Below, piece by piece: positions 10,567 through 19,300 of a stretch of 64,000 nucleotides of DNA. Positions within the stretch are counted from its first letter, which is position 1. Every line of letters starts with the position of its first letter. The stretch is from Amphritea pacifica. Lineage in GTDB: Bacteria; Pseudomonadota; Gammaproteobacteria; Pseudomonadales; Balneatricaceae. The stretch spans positions 307 to 64,306 of the forward strand of contig NZ_JAFFZO010000008.1 in the NCBI RefSeq assembly GCF_016924145.1. The letters run 5' to 3'. The notes under the pieces were generated by a model. It searched no databases, was not told the origin of the DNA, and worked only from the letters and a program-made list of their open reading frames with translations. A program made the translations under genes and the position numbers.

Positions 10567-11490
10567 ATGACGACTGAAAAAATTTATAACTTTATGGGGC
10601 TGCGAAAAATCGCTGCTGCATTTTCGATCACCCTGTTGCTGATCTCGGTTGCTTCGCTGGCGGTCAACGGGCTTAAGTTCGGTCTTGATTTCACCGGTGG
10701 TTCACTGATCGAAGTGGGATATCAGCAGGAGCCAGACCTCAACGGCATCCGCGATAAGCTGAAGAATGCCGGCTATGAAGATGCTATTGTGCAAACCTTT
10801 GGCTCTCCCGTCGATATTCTGATCCGCATGGGCGTAGCTCACGATCCGAAACTGGGAGATATGGTTCTTCAGACGCTGCAGAGCGGTGAGGCTCAAGAAC
10901 TGACCCTGCGCCGTAACGAGTATGTGGGTGCTCAGGTGGGGGAAGAGCTGCGTGAACAGGGCGGCCTGGGGATGTTGCTGGCGCTGTTTATGGTGATGGT
11001 CTATGTCGCCTTCCGCTTTCAGCTGAAGTTCTCTGTGGGTGCGGTGACCGCTCTGGCCCATGACGTGCTGATTGTGCTGGGCTTCTTCTCCGTGCTGCAA
11101 CTGGACTTTGATCTGACCGTGCTGGCCGCCATTCTGGCGGTAATCGGTTACTCGCTTAACGATACCATTGTCGTGTCGGACCGTATCCGTGAGAACTTCC
11201 GCCGGATGCGTAAGAGCGAGCCGATTGAGATTATGAACGTCTCCCTGAGTCAGACCCTGGGTCGTACGCTGGTCACCTCTCTGACCACCCTGCTGGTGCT
11301 GGTGGCGCTGGCGGTGTTTGGTGGTGAGATGATCTTTGGCTTTGCGGTTGCGTTGCTGGTGGGTGTCTTTATCGGTACCTACTCCTCTATCTATGTGGCG
11401 GCGAACATCCTGATTATGCTGGGCATCTGTAAAGAGGATCTGATCCCGCCAGAGAAGCCGGATGGTGATGAGATCGACGAAATGCCATAA
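10567..11490 (+). CDS. secF: protein translocase subunit SecF
   Basis: This 307-residue SecF has six membrane segments and forms the SecDF complex. It shows the GLDFTGGSLIEV motif near the N-terminus, a short periplasmic head (about 45-120), and IGYSLNDTIVVSDRIREN in the membrane domain. It is spaced 14 bp after secD and ends before a strong terminator. Confidence 0.97.
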   Translation: MTTEKIYNFMGLRKIAAAFSITLLLISVASLAVNGLKFGLDFTGGSLIEVGYQQEPDLNGIRDKLKNAGYEDAIVQTFGSPVDILIRMGVAHDPKLGDMVLQTLQSGEAQELTLRRNEYVGAQVGEELREQGGLGMLLALFMVMVYVAFRFQLKFSVGAVTALAHDVLIVLGFFSVLQLDFDLTVLAAILAVIGYSLNDTIVVSDRIRENFRRMRKSEPIEIMNVSLSQTLGRTLVTSLTTLLVLVALAVFGGEMIFGFAVALLVGVFIGTYSSIYVAANILIMLGICKEDLIPPEKPDGDEIDEMP

Positions 11491-11508
11491 ATTGCATTTT
11501 GTAGTGTT

Positions 11509-11536
11509 AAAAAAACCGGCTATCAGCCGGTTTTTT
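11509..11536 (+). terminator. intrinsic terminator after secF
   Basis: A-rich arm plus CCGGC (11516-11520), loop TATCA, GCCGG (11526-11530) and six T residues. The A and T arms make it potentially bidirectional. Confidence 0.9.
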
Positions 11537-11668
11537 GTTAACTGGTCCGGCCACCTCCGGGTTACCGGTTTGCAACTGGTTGACTAAACTGCAGGAACAG
11601 GAAAACGCTCCAGATTCAGTAATGGTTGGAGTATAGTTATTCAAAACGGATATAACAGAAGATGATTA

Positions 11669-14413
11669 ATGTCTGATTCAAAGCACTTTTCTGAAGACCC
11701 TTATGCCGACCGCGAAGCGGAAAAATATGATCGCCCGATAGCCAGCCGGGAGCTGATTATGCAGCTGCTGGCTGAGCAGGGTGAACCGCTTACCCGTCCC
11801 CAGTTGGAAAATTTACTGAACATAGAGGATGAAGATTCCGCCGAAGCACTGCGCCGCCGTTTAAGAGCGATGGAGCGGGATGGCCAACTGATGCGCAACC
11901 GCAAAGCCCAGTATGTGCTGCTGAGTAAGCTGGATCTGGTGGCCGGACGCATTATGGGGCATCGGGATGGTTTTGGCTTTCTGGTTCCGGACGAAGGCGG
12001 CGATGATATCTTTCTCTCGGCGCGGGAGATGCGTCAGGTGTTTGATGGCGACCGGGTGTTGGTGCGGGCCACCGGTGAAGACCGTAAAGGGCGGGTCGAG
12101 GGGGCGATTGTCGAAGTCCTGGAGCGCAAAACCCGCAAGCTGGTAGGGCGTTTTCATGGTCATGGTGGGTTCGGTTATATGACCCCGGAAAACCAGCGCA
12201 TCACCAATGATATTCAGATTCTGCCCGACCCTGATAGCGGTCTGGAGTATAAACAGGGGCAACTGGTGGTGGTTGAACTGATCACGCCGCCATCGAAGCG
12301 TGCCAAAGCCACTGCGCGGGTCACCGAGGTGCTGGGTGATCATATGGCACCGGGAATGGAGATCAAGGTTGCCATCCATAACTATGATATCCCTAACGAA
12401 TGGACCGATGCGATCCGTCAGGAGGTCAGCGAGTTTGGCCCCGAGGTGCCCGATTCCGCCGTCGAGAACCGCATCGATCTGCGTGATCTGCCTCTGGTAA
12501 CCATTGATGGTGAGGATGCCAAAGATTTTGATGATGCGGTCTACTGTGAGCCGAAACGCGCCGGTGGCTGGCGGCTGTGGGTCGCCATCGCCGATGTGTC
12601 ATCCTATGTTCATCCCGGTAGTCAGCTGGATATTGAGGCGCATAAACGGGGTAACTCGGTGTATTTCCCCGAGTTTGTGGTGCCGATGTTGCCGGAGATG
12701 TTGTCCAACGGGCTGTGCTCGCTGAACCCCGATGTGAACCGGCTGGCGATGGTGTGTGAGATGACCATCAGCGCCAGTGGTAATCTTAGTGAATATACGT
12801 TCTACGAGGCGGTGATCCGCTCCAAAGCACGACTGACCTACACCAAGGTGGGGGCGATGCTGGAGGAGCCGGATTCCGATTTCGGTGCCGCGATGCGTCA
12901 GCAGTATGCTGAGGTGCTGCCCCATATCGAAGATCTGCATGAGCTGTACTGTACCCTGCGCAAGGCCCGGGAGGAGCGGGGTGCGATCGACTTTGAAACC
13001 ACCGAAACACGAATTCTGTTCAGCGAAGAGCGTAAGATCGAGAAGATCGTTCCGGTGGTGCGCAACGATGCCCATAAGATTATTGAAGAGTGTATGTTGT
13101 GTGCCAACGTTGCTTCCGCGCAGATGTTGCAGAAGCTGAAACAGCCCGCGCTGTTCCGGGTGCATGATGGCCCGAAAGAGTCGAAGTTGCAGGCGCTGCG
13201 TACCTATCTCGGGCCGCTGGGCTTGAGTCTGGGGGGCGGCGATGAGCCAACCCCGCCAGACTATCAGGCGCTGTCTGAGTCGCTGGAAGGACGGATCGAT
13301 AAACATGTTATTCAGGTGATGATGCTGCGTTCAATGTCGCAGGCGGTTTACAGTCCTGAGCATAAGGGGCATTTTGGTCTGAACTATCCGGCCTATACCC
13401 ATTTCACCTCGCCGATTCGCCGCTACCCTGATCTGCTGGTGCACCGGGCGATTCGCGGGCTGATCCACTCCGATAGTGATAGCCGGCATATCACCCGGCC
13501 AGCCAACTTCCGTCCTGATAAGCGTTTTATGCACCGCTACACCATGGAACAGATGGTTGAGTTAGGTGAACACTGCTCGATGACCGAGCGGCGTGCCGAT
13601 GATGCCACCCGGGATGTGATGGCCTGGCTGAAATGTGAGTATATGCAGGACTGTGTCGGCGAGGAGTTCAGTGGGGTTATCTCTGCGGTGACCGGCTTTG
13701 GTGTGTTTGTTGAGCTGGAGGAGGTCTATGTTGAAGGCCTGATCCATATCTCGGCGCTGCCGGGGGACTATTACCACTACGATGCTGCCCTGCAGCGTCT
13801 CTATGGTGAGCGTAGCGGAAAGTCCTTCCGTCTCGGTGACCGGGTGCAGGTGCTGGTGGCCAGAGTGGATCTGGATGACCGCAAGATCGATTTTGATCTG
13901 GTGAAAAAACTCGATGCGGCGGACAAACAGGGCGTCGGGACCGGCGAGTCAGGTGATAATACAAAGCCTGAACCAAAGAAGTTGAGTAAGCGCGAGCTGC
14001 TACGCTCCGGAAAGATTGCCATGGCTGAGCTGGAAAGTCGCCAGGGGCGCAGACCTTCGGGTAGCCGTCACTCAGACAAGTCAGGATCAGGCCGCGCCGA
14101 GCCGGAAAGAACGGGGTCCGCCCGCCCTAAACGCTCATCTTCACGAAAAGGGGCTGAGAGCGAAACACCCTGGGGTGGTGCGGCAGATCGGAAAGCCTCG
14201 GCTAAGCCCTCCCGTAAACGCGCAACTGAGCCGAAAGCGGGGCAGGGGTCGCGGCAAAAGTTAGAGGCGAAGCCGGGTAATCCAGGTGGCGCACGATTAA
14301 GCGAATCTGAACTGGAAGTGATCCGGTTATCCAGAAAACCCTCAAAAGGCCTGAGCAACCGGGCTAAAAAACGGAAGTTGAAGAAGTTGCGGGGTAAAAC
14401 GTCACGTAAATAA
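11669..14413 (+). CDS. rnr: ribonuclease R
   Basis: RNase R is a processive 3'-5' exoribonuclease that degrades structured RNA and supports rRNA quality control and trans-translation. Order of domains: N-terminal HTH-like region (about 25-90), two cold-shock domains, the RNB catalytic domain (about 260-590, with DGEDAKDFDDAVY supplying the metal-binding aspartates), an S1 domain (about 645-730), and a long basic tail. At 914 residues it is about 100 longer than E. coli RNase R. The extra length is in the Lys/Arg/Ser-rich tail (about 740-914). It follows the secF terminator and looks monocistronic. Confidence 0.97.
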   Translation: MSDSKHFSEDPYADREAEKYDRPIASRELIMQLLAEQGEPLTRPQLENLLNIEDEDSAEALRRRLRAMERDGQLMRNRKAQYVLLSKLDLVAGRIMGHRDGFGFLVPDEGGDDIFLSAREMRQVFDGDRVLVRATGEDRKGRVEGAIVEVLERKTRKLVGRFHGHGGFGYMTPENQRITNDIQILPDPDSGLEYKQGQLVVVELITPPSKRAKATARVTEVLGDHMAPGMEIKVAIHNYDIPNEWTDAIRQEVSEFGPEVPDSAVENRIDLRDLPLVTIDGEDAKDFDDAVYCEPKRAGGWRLWVAIADVSSYVHPGSQLDIEAHKRGNSVYFPEFVVPMLPEMLSNGLCSLNPDVNRLAMVCEMTISASGNLSEYTFYEAVIRSKARLTYTKVGAMLEEPDSDFGAAMRQQYAEVLPHIEDLHELYCTLRKAREERGAIDFETTETRILFSEERKIEKIVPVVRNDAHKIIEECMLCANVASAQMLQKLKQPALFRVHDGPKESKLQALRTYLGPLGLSLGGGDEPTPPDYQALSESLEGRIDKHVIQVMMLRSMSQAVYSPEHKGHFGLNYPAYTHFTSPIRRYPDLLVHRAIRGLIHSDSDSRHITRPANFRPDKRFMHRYTMEQMVELGEHCSMTERRADDATRDVMAWLKCEYMQDCVGEEFSGVISAVTGFGVFVELEEVYVEGLIHISALPGDYYHYDAALQRLYGERSGKSFRLGDRVQVLVARVDLDDRKIDFDLVKKLDAADKQGVGTGESGDNTKPEPKKLSKRELLRSGKIAMAELESRQGRRPSGSRHSDKSGSGRAEPERTGSARPKRSSSRKGAESETPWGGAADRKASAKPSRKRATEPKAGQGSRQKLEAKPGNPGGARLSESELEVIRLSRKPSKGLSNRAKKRKLKKLRGKTSRK

Positions 14414-14697
14414 CACGCTTCAGGCTGAAGCGTAGTGATGGCGGTTATCGATTGAAACGCAGCGAGTCTTTCACACCGAGAGGGGACGGCCTGTTGCTGG
14501 TGGGTGGCGGTGGTTGCGATTCTGGCGTGGCGTTATTGAAACAGCAGTCCTGTGTTCTATTACAGACACCTGTGTCGCTGTATCATTTGCTTGTTTGAAA
14601 CCCAGGTACTGTCAAGTCTGACGGGGTATATTAGGGTGTTCTAATTTCTTGTTTTGGAAAGATTTTATTTTAATTGCTTGATTTAAAGTGGGTTATT
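14414..14697. other. intergenic region after rnr
   Basis: A hairpin directly after the rnr stop (ACGCTTCA 14415-14422, TGAAGCGT 14426-14433) lacks a T run. From about 14620 the sequence becomes strongly AT-rich, unlike its neighbours, up to the promoter of the TolC-like gene. No credible coding frame is visible. Confidence 0.6.
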
Positions 14698-14727
14698 TTG
14701 AAACCAGTAACAATATACTATTATAAT
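14698..14727 (+). promoter_or_regulatory. predicted sigma-70 promoter of the giant-protein cluster
   Basis: TTGAAA (14698-14703), an 18-bp spacer and a perfect TATAAT (14722-14727). It would give a leader of roughly 155 nt before the ATG at 14891. It lies inside the AT-rich patch. No experimental support. Confidence 0.6.
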
Positions 14728-14835
14728 CTCTTTTTGTTTGAATAATGGTGGTTATCTGGCCATACTTCATGCGGATTAAAATTCAATCTATGTTGCTGTT
14801 TATAAACTAATATCATGTGTAGCAATGGACGCTCA

Positions 14836-14877
14836 CTCTCCTGCAAGGTTGCCAGGCGGAGACTCCTCAGGATGAGG
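14836..14877 (+). promoter_or_regulatory. structured 5' leader with two hairpins
   Basis: CTCTCCTG (14836-14843) pairs with CAGGCGGAG (14853-14861) with one bulge. CCTCA (14865-14869) pairs with TGAGG (14873-14877). The ribosome site GAGGGGG follows directly. It does not match a riboswitch family I recognise; it could modulate translation of the TolC-like gene. Confidence 0.4.
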
Positions 14878-14890
14878 TCGAGGGGGAACC

Positions 14891-16237
14891 ATGGAAAACA
14901 AAAAAATGATCCGTGCTATTGCTGCTGCGGGTTTCTGTTCTGTATTGCTCTGTTCTGCCCCGGCCCAGGCCGAGGATCTTCTCCAGCTCTATCAGGCGGC
15001 ACTGGACGGTGACCCGCAACTCCGCTCCGCCCAGTTTGACCATCAGGCCAGTCAGGAAGTGATCACTCAGGCCTGGGCGGGCTACCGGCCTTCAGTCAAT
15101 TTTGACTATCAGAAGGTTGAAAACAAACAGAAAATTATCAGTAGTGATAATACAGTGTATCAGGGGGGCGATACCTCATTCCCCTCTACCGCCTGGTCCC
15201 TGACGATTAGTCAGCCCATTTTCCGCTATGCCAACTATATTCGTATCGGTCAGGCCAAAACGGAACTGCGTCAGGCTGATGCGGAGCTGATCAGTGCACA
15301 ACAGGACCTTATGCTGCGGGTGTCAGAAGCCTATATGCAGGCCCTGGCCGCCAGAGATGAGCTGGGCTTTTTACAGGCCGAGCTGAATGCTGCCCAGCGA
15401 CAGCTTGAGCAAGCGCGGGGGCGTGAAAACGCTGCGGTCGGGCGTAAGGTGGATCGCTATGATGCGGAGGCCCGGGTGGCTTCTGTGGAGGCGGATTATG
15501 CTGCCGCGGATATCGCCCTGCGGGACGCCTATGAAGCGCTTTACGAGATGACTGGCAGGGATTTCTCAGCACTGTCGGCGTTGCGTTCAAGTATCGACCT
15601 GTCCCTACCGTTTCCTGCTGATGAACAGTACTGGTTGCAAAGTGCTATCACCAATAATCCGGCCCTGGTGGCTCAGCGTGAAGCGGTGGATGTCGCCCGT
15701 CAGGAAGTGAAACGTCAGAATGCCGGTCACTTTCCTACACTGGATGCTGAGTTCAGGAATCACTACGAGGATGTTGGCGGCTCGCTGTTTGGTGGGGCCA
15801 GTGAGGTTGAAACGCAGGAGTTAACCCTGCGCTTCAATCTGCCAATCTACTCCGGTGGCTCAGTGAGTTCGCAGAAGCGTGAGGCGGTTGCCCGCTATCA
15901 CAGTGCCGAAGAGGAGCTGATCCGGATTATGCGGGATGCCCGTCGCCAATCCAAAGAGACTTACTGGGGAGTGGTGAATGCGGTCAAACGTGTTAAAGCG
16001 CTGCAACAAGCGGTTAACGCACAGCAGGCGACCCTTGATCTGCGCCGTGAATCCTACAAAGCACGTATAGAAACAGCGATCAGTGTACTGGATGCTGAGA
16101 GGGATCTGTATTCCGCCAAACGGGACCTGTCCCGCGCCAAATATGATTATCTGATCAACGGCTTGCGTCTTAAGGCGCTGGTGGGTGTGTTGACTCAGGA
16201 TGACCTGATCCTTGTCAATAACTGGTTGAAAAGCTAA
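14891..16237 (+). CDS. TolC-family outer membrane channel protein
   Basis: This 448-residue protein has a signal peptide (about 1-27, cleavage after AQA). Two outer membrane efflux repeats follow, with the classic TolC-type N-terminus (EDLLQLYQAALDGDPQLRSA) and coiled-coil helices such as ISAQQDLMLRVSEAYMQALA. Trimers of this family span the outer membrane and periplasm and dock onto inner-membrane exporters. It heads the cluster and ends 79 bp before the giant-protein gene. I infer that it is the exit channel for that protein, like LapE or TolC in type I secretion. A GAGGGGG site fixes the ATG. A weak terminator-like hairpin overlaps its stop codon. Confidence 0.92.
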   Translation: MENKKMIRAIAAAGFCSVLLCSAPAQAEDLLQLYQAALDGDPQLRSAQFDHQASQEVITQAWAGYRPSVNFDYQKVENKQKIISSDNTVYQGGDTSFPSTAWSLTISQPIFRYANYIRIGQAKTELRQADAELISAQQDLMLRVSEAYMQALAARDELGFLQAELNAAQRQLEQARGRENAAVGRKVDRYDAEARVASVEADYAAADIALRDAYEALYEMTGRDFSALSALRSSIDLSLPFPADEQYWLQSAITNNPALVAQREAVDVARQEVKRQNAGHFPTLDAEFRNHYEDVGGSLFGGASEVETQELTLRFNLPIYSGGSVSSQKREAVARYHSAEEELIRIMRDARRQSKETYWGVVNAVKRVKALQQAVNAQQATLDLRRESYKARIETAISVLDAERDLYSAKRDLSRAKYDYLINGLRLKALVGVLTQDDLILVNNWLKS

Positions 16238-16254
16238 CTCAGTTAGCCGTTTTT
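16233..16254 (+). terminator. weak terminator-like hairpin over the tolC-like stop
   Basis: GCTAAC (16233-16238), loop TCA, GTTAGC (16242-16247), then CCG and a short T run. The stop codon lies in the stem. It may reduce rather than stop readthrough into the giant gene. Confidence 0.45.
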
Positions 16255-16316
16255 CTGTTTTTGCCTGATTTCCAGGTAAGGGCATAGCATATGTTTTATA
16301 ACGCGGGGGCGTTGCT

Positions 16317-19300
16317 GTGAACAATTTCTTTGGTAAGGGCAAAAGCAAGAAGGCGCGCAAAGCGTCGAAGCAGAAGCAGAAGCTGCAGCTGGAGGCGCTG
16401 GAAAACCGGGTACTGCTTTCCGCGGATCTGGGTATTGTTGCCAGTGATCTGCAGCAACCGGGTAGCGCAGATGTTATTGCCTCAGAACTGCAGCCGGAGG
16501 TGGCAGGCAGCGCTGAGTTTGAACCTGAAACCATCGCCGTTGACAGTTCCCTGACCCGCCTGGCTGACACGCTGGTTAAGGCGAACAGTAGTGCCGGGGT
16601 AAACGCTGAAGCGCTTCCATCAGGAGACGATACTGCAGAAAATCCGGCGGCCGATGAACCGTCTGATGACTCAGCCCCCGAAGCCGACGCAGCGCAATCG
16701 GATGATGCGGATAGTGTCTCGAAGGATGCCGAATCTGCTGACGCCACTGATGTCGCGCTGTCCCCCGCAGCGCTCTATCTGGCACAGCAAGTTCAGGCGA
16801 AAGAGATTGTTATTGTTGATGCCAGCGTCCCTCAGATCGAGTCGGTTATCAATGAGCTGTTTAATCGTCCTGAAAGTGATCTGCAGCAGGTAATGAATAC
16901 GGTCAGTAACGGCGATGTGATGCAGCCGTTGCCAGTGTCTGACGCTGAACAGGACGAGAGTGCTGCAGAAAATCCGGCCAGCCTCATAGGTCTGTCTGTC
17001 GACGATCAGGTGCGCTTTAATGCCGGGCGTGAAGTCAAGGTTTTTGTCCTGGATTCTACTCAGGATGGTATCGCTCAGATCAGCTCAATCCTCGACTATT
17101 TTGACCAGGTGGCGGCTATTCATCTACTCAGTCATGGTGCAGCAGGTGCCCTGTTTCTGGGGAATGCCCAGCTGAACAGCCAGCAACTGCGGCAGAATCA
17201 GCAACAGATTAAACGCTGGGGCAATGCCCTGAGCGCCGATGGTGATCTGCTGTTGTACGGCTGTGATGTGGCCGAGGGTGTTGAGGGGGTTCAGTTTATC
17301 GAACAACTGTCTCTGATAACCGGGGCGGATGTTGCGGCATCGGATGATGATACCGGGAATGCCCCGGGTGCCGACTGGGATCTGGAGCAGCACACAGGGC
17401 AGATTGAAGCGACGAGCCTGAGCAGTGAGGTAATGCGCGGGGTATTGGCGACAACGCCCACCACCGGTAATGATATTCTGACTAACCCGACCGGGACTAT
17501 CAAGGGGCTGGCGGGGAATGATACTTATGATTTCAATACGCTGCCTGTCAGTAAAGTGACGGTGTCCGAGGTTAAGAATGAGGGAACCGATACCCTCGAT
17601 CTGTCCGGTATCAGTGCGAATCTGACTATCACCATCAAAAAAGATCAGGTCGTTGAGGTAAAAAATTCCTCCGGTACGGTGATGATTACCGCCAGTTATA
17701 TTGAGAATATTATCGGCGGTTCCGGTAATGACACCTTCTATGTGCAGAAAGGGGCGGAGCTGAAAGGCTATCTGGATGGTGGGGCCGGGACGAATACACT
17801 GAGTTACACCGATCCCGACGCCGGGCTGATATCAGATAAAAGCTATACCGGAGCGGTGCTGGTTGATTTCGGCAGCAATGCTGATCAGAACGGTAAGGCA
17901 ACCGCAATCGATAGTTTTGCCCTTGATGGTATGCTTAATATTGATGCCGTGGTTGGCGGCAAAACCACCGATTTCCTTAAAGGGGGCAGTGGTGCCGATG
18001 ACCTCTCCGGTGGCAAAGGGGATGATGCGTTAAGCGGTAACGCCGGTATCGATACTCTGCGGGGAGATGCCGGGGATGACTGGCTTGACGGTGGCGCGGC
18101 GACCGATACTGTTGAAGGTGGCGCAGGCAATGATACCCTGCTGGCGAGTGCTGGTGGCGATGATCTCAGCGGTGGTAGTGGTGATGATATATACCAGTTC
18201 AGCGATGCCGCGGACTGGAATGGTACCCGCGTAACTGAAAGCGCCAGTGGCGGAACCGATAGCCTGGATTTCAGCCTTGTCAGTGCCGATCTCACCTTTA
18301 CCCTGAATGATATGGCGGCGACCGGTGCCACCATCTCGGCCACCGGAAAAACCGTATCGGCGGTGAAACAGGTGGAAAAACTGATCGCCGGCAGTGCGAT
18401 TAATAACTTCAATTTCCAGAATAGCTGGGCCGATCAACTGCTGATTGAGGCGACGGAGACGGCGACGGTTAATCTAAACTTCAGTGCGGTAACCAGCGAT
18501 CTTTACTTTACCTTCCGGGCGGACGGTTCCGTCGAAATAGCCGATACGGCTAACCGCAGTGGCGGACACCGGGTGATCGTCGCCAATGCGGATACCATTA
18601 CCGGTGGAGCAGGCACGAATACCTTTATCTTTGAAAAGGGCGCCAGTTTTAGTGGTGATATTACCGGCGGCGCAGCGACCAATATTATCGACTACAGTCG
18701 CTTTGGTGTGGCGATTGACCTGAAAACCAATACCGCACCGCCCGGTATAAGCGGAGTGGTAAGCGGTAGTTTTGAGATCATTGGCAGTGTGAAACAGGAT
18801 CTGCTGGTGGCTGATGCCGCGGGACAGAGTCTTTCCGGTGGGCGTGGTGATGATTATCTGATCGGAGGTGCTCAGGCAGACACGCTGTCTGGCGGAAGCG
18901 GTGATGACACGTTCAGCGGTGGTGCTGGCAGCGACAGCTTTGATGGTGGCAAGGGCGATGACCGTTACTATTTCAGCGATGGCTGGGGCCAGGATAGCGG
19001 TATTACTGAAGGGGTTAACGGCGGCGCAGATACGATCAGTTTTGCCGGAATGGATGCCGTTGCGGCGACGGCTGATCTGGCTGCAGTGGATGCGATTCTG
19101 GCGGTTACTCAGGATCTGACCTTCAGCTTTGATGCCGGTGCACTGGCGGTAGCGGATACCGCCAGCAACACACTGGCGGTTGCCGCAACCAGTATGCCTT
19201 ATATTGAGAGTCTGCTGGGCGGTAGCGGTAATAACCGCTATGAGTTCCGCAACAACTGGTGGCAGGGTGGCAGTCGCAGTATCAGTCTGGATGATACCGC

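Noticed and set aside
14836-14890. c-di-GMP riboswitch before the TolC-like gene
   Set aside because: The conserved core bases and GNRA loop of that class are not present; only hairpins can be supported.
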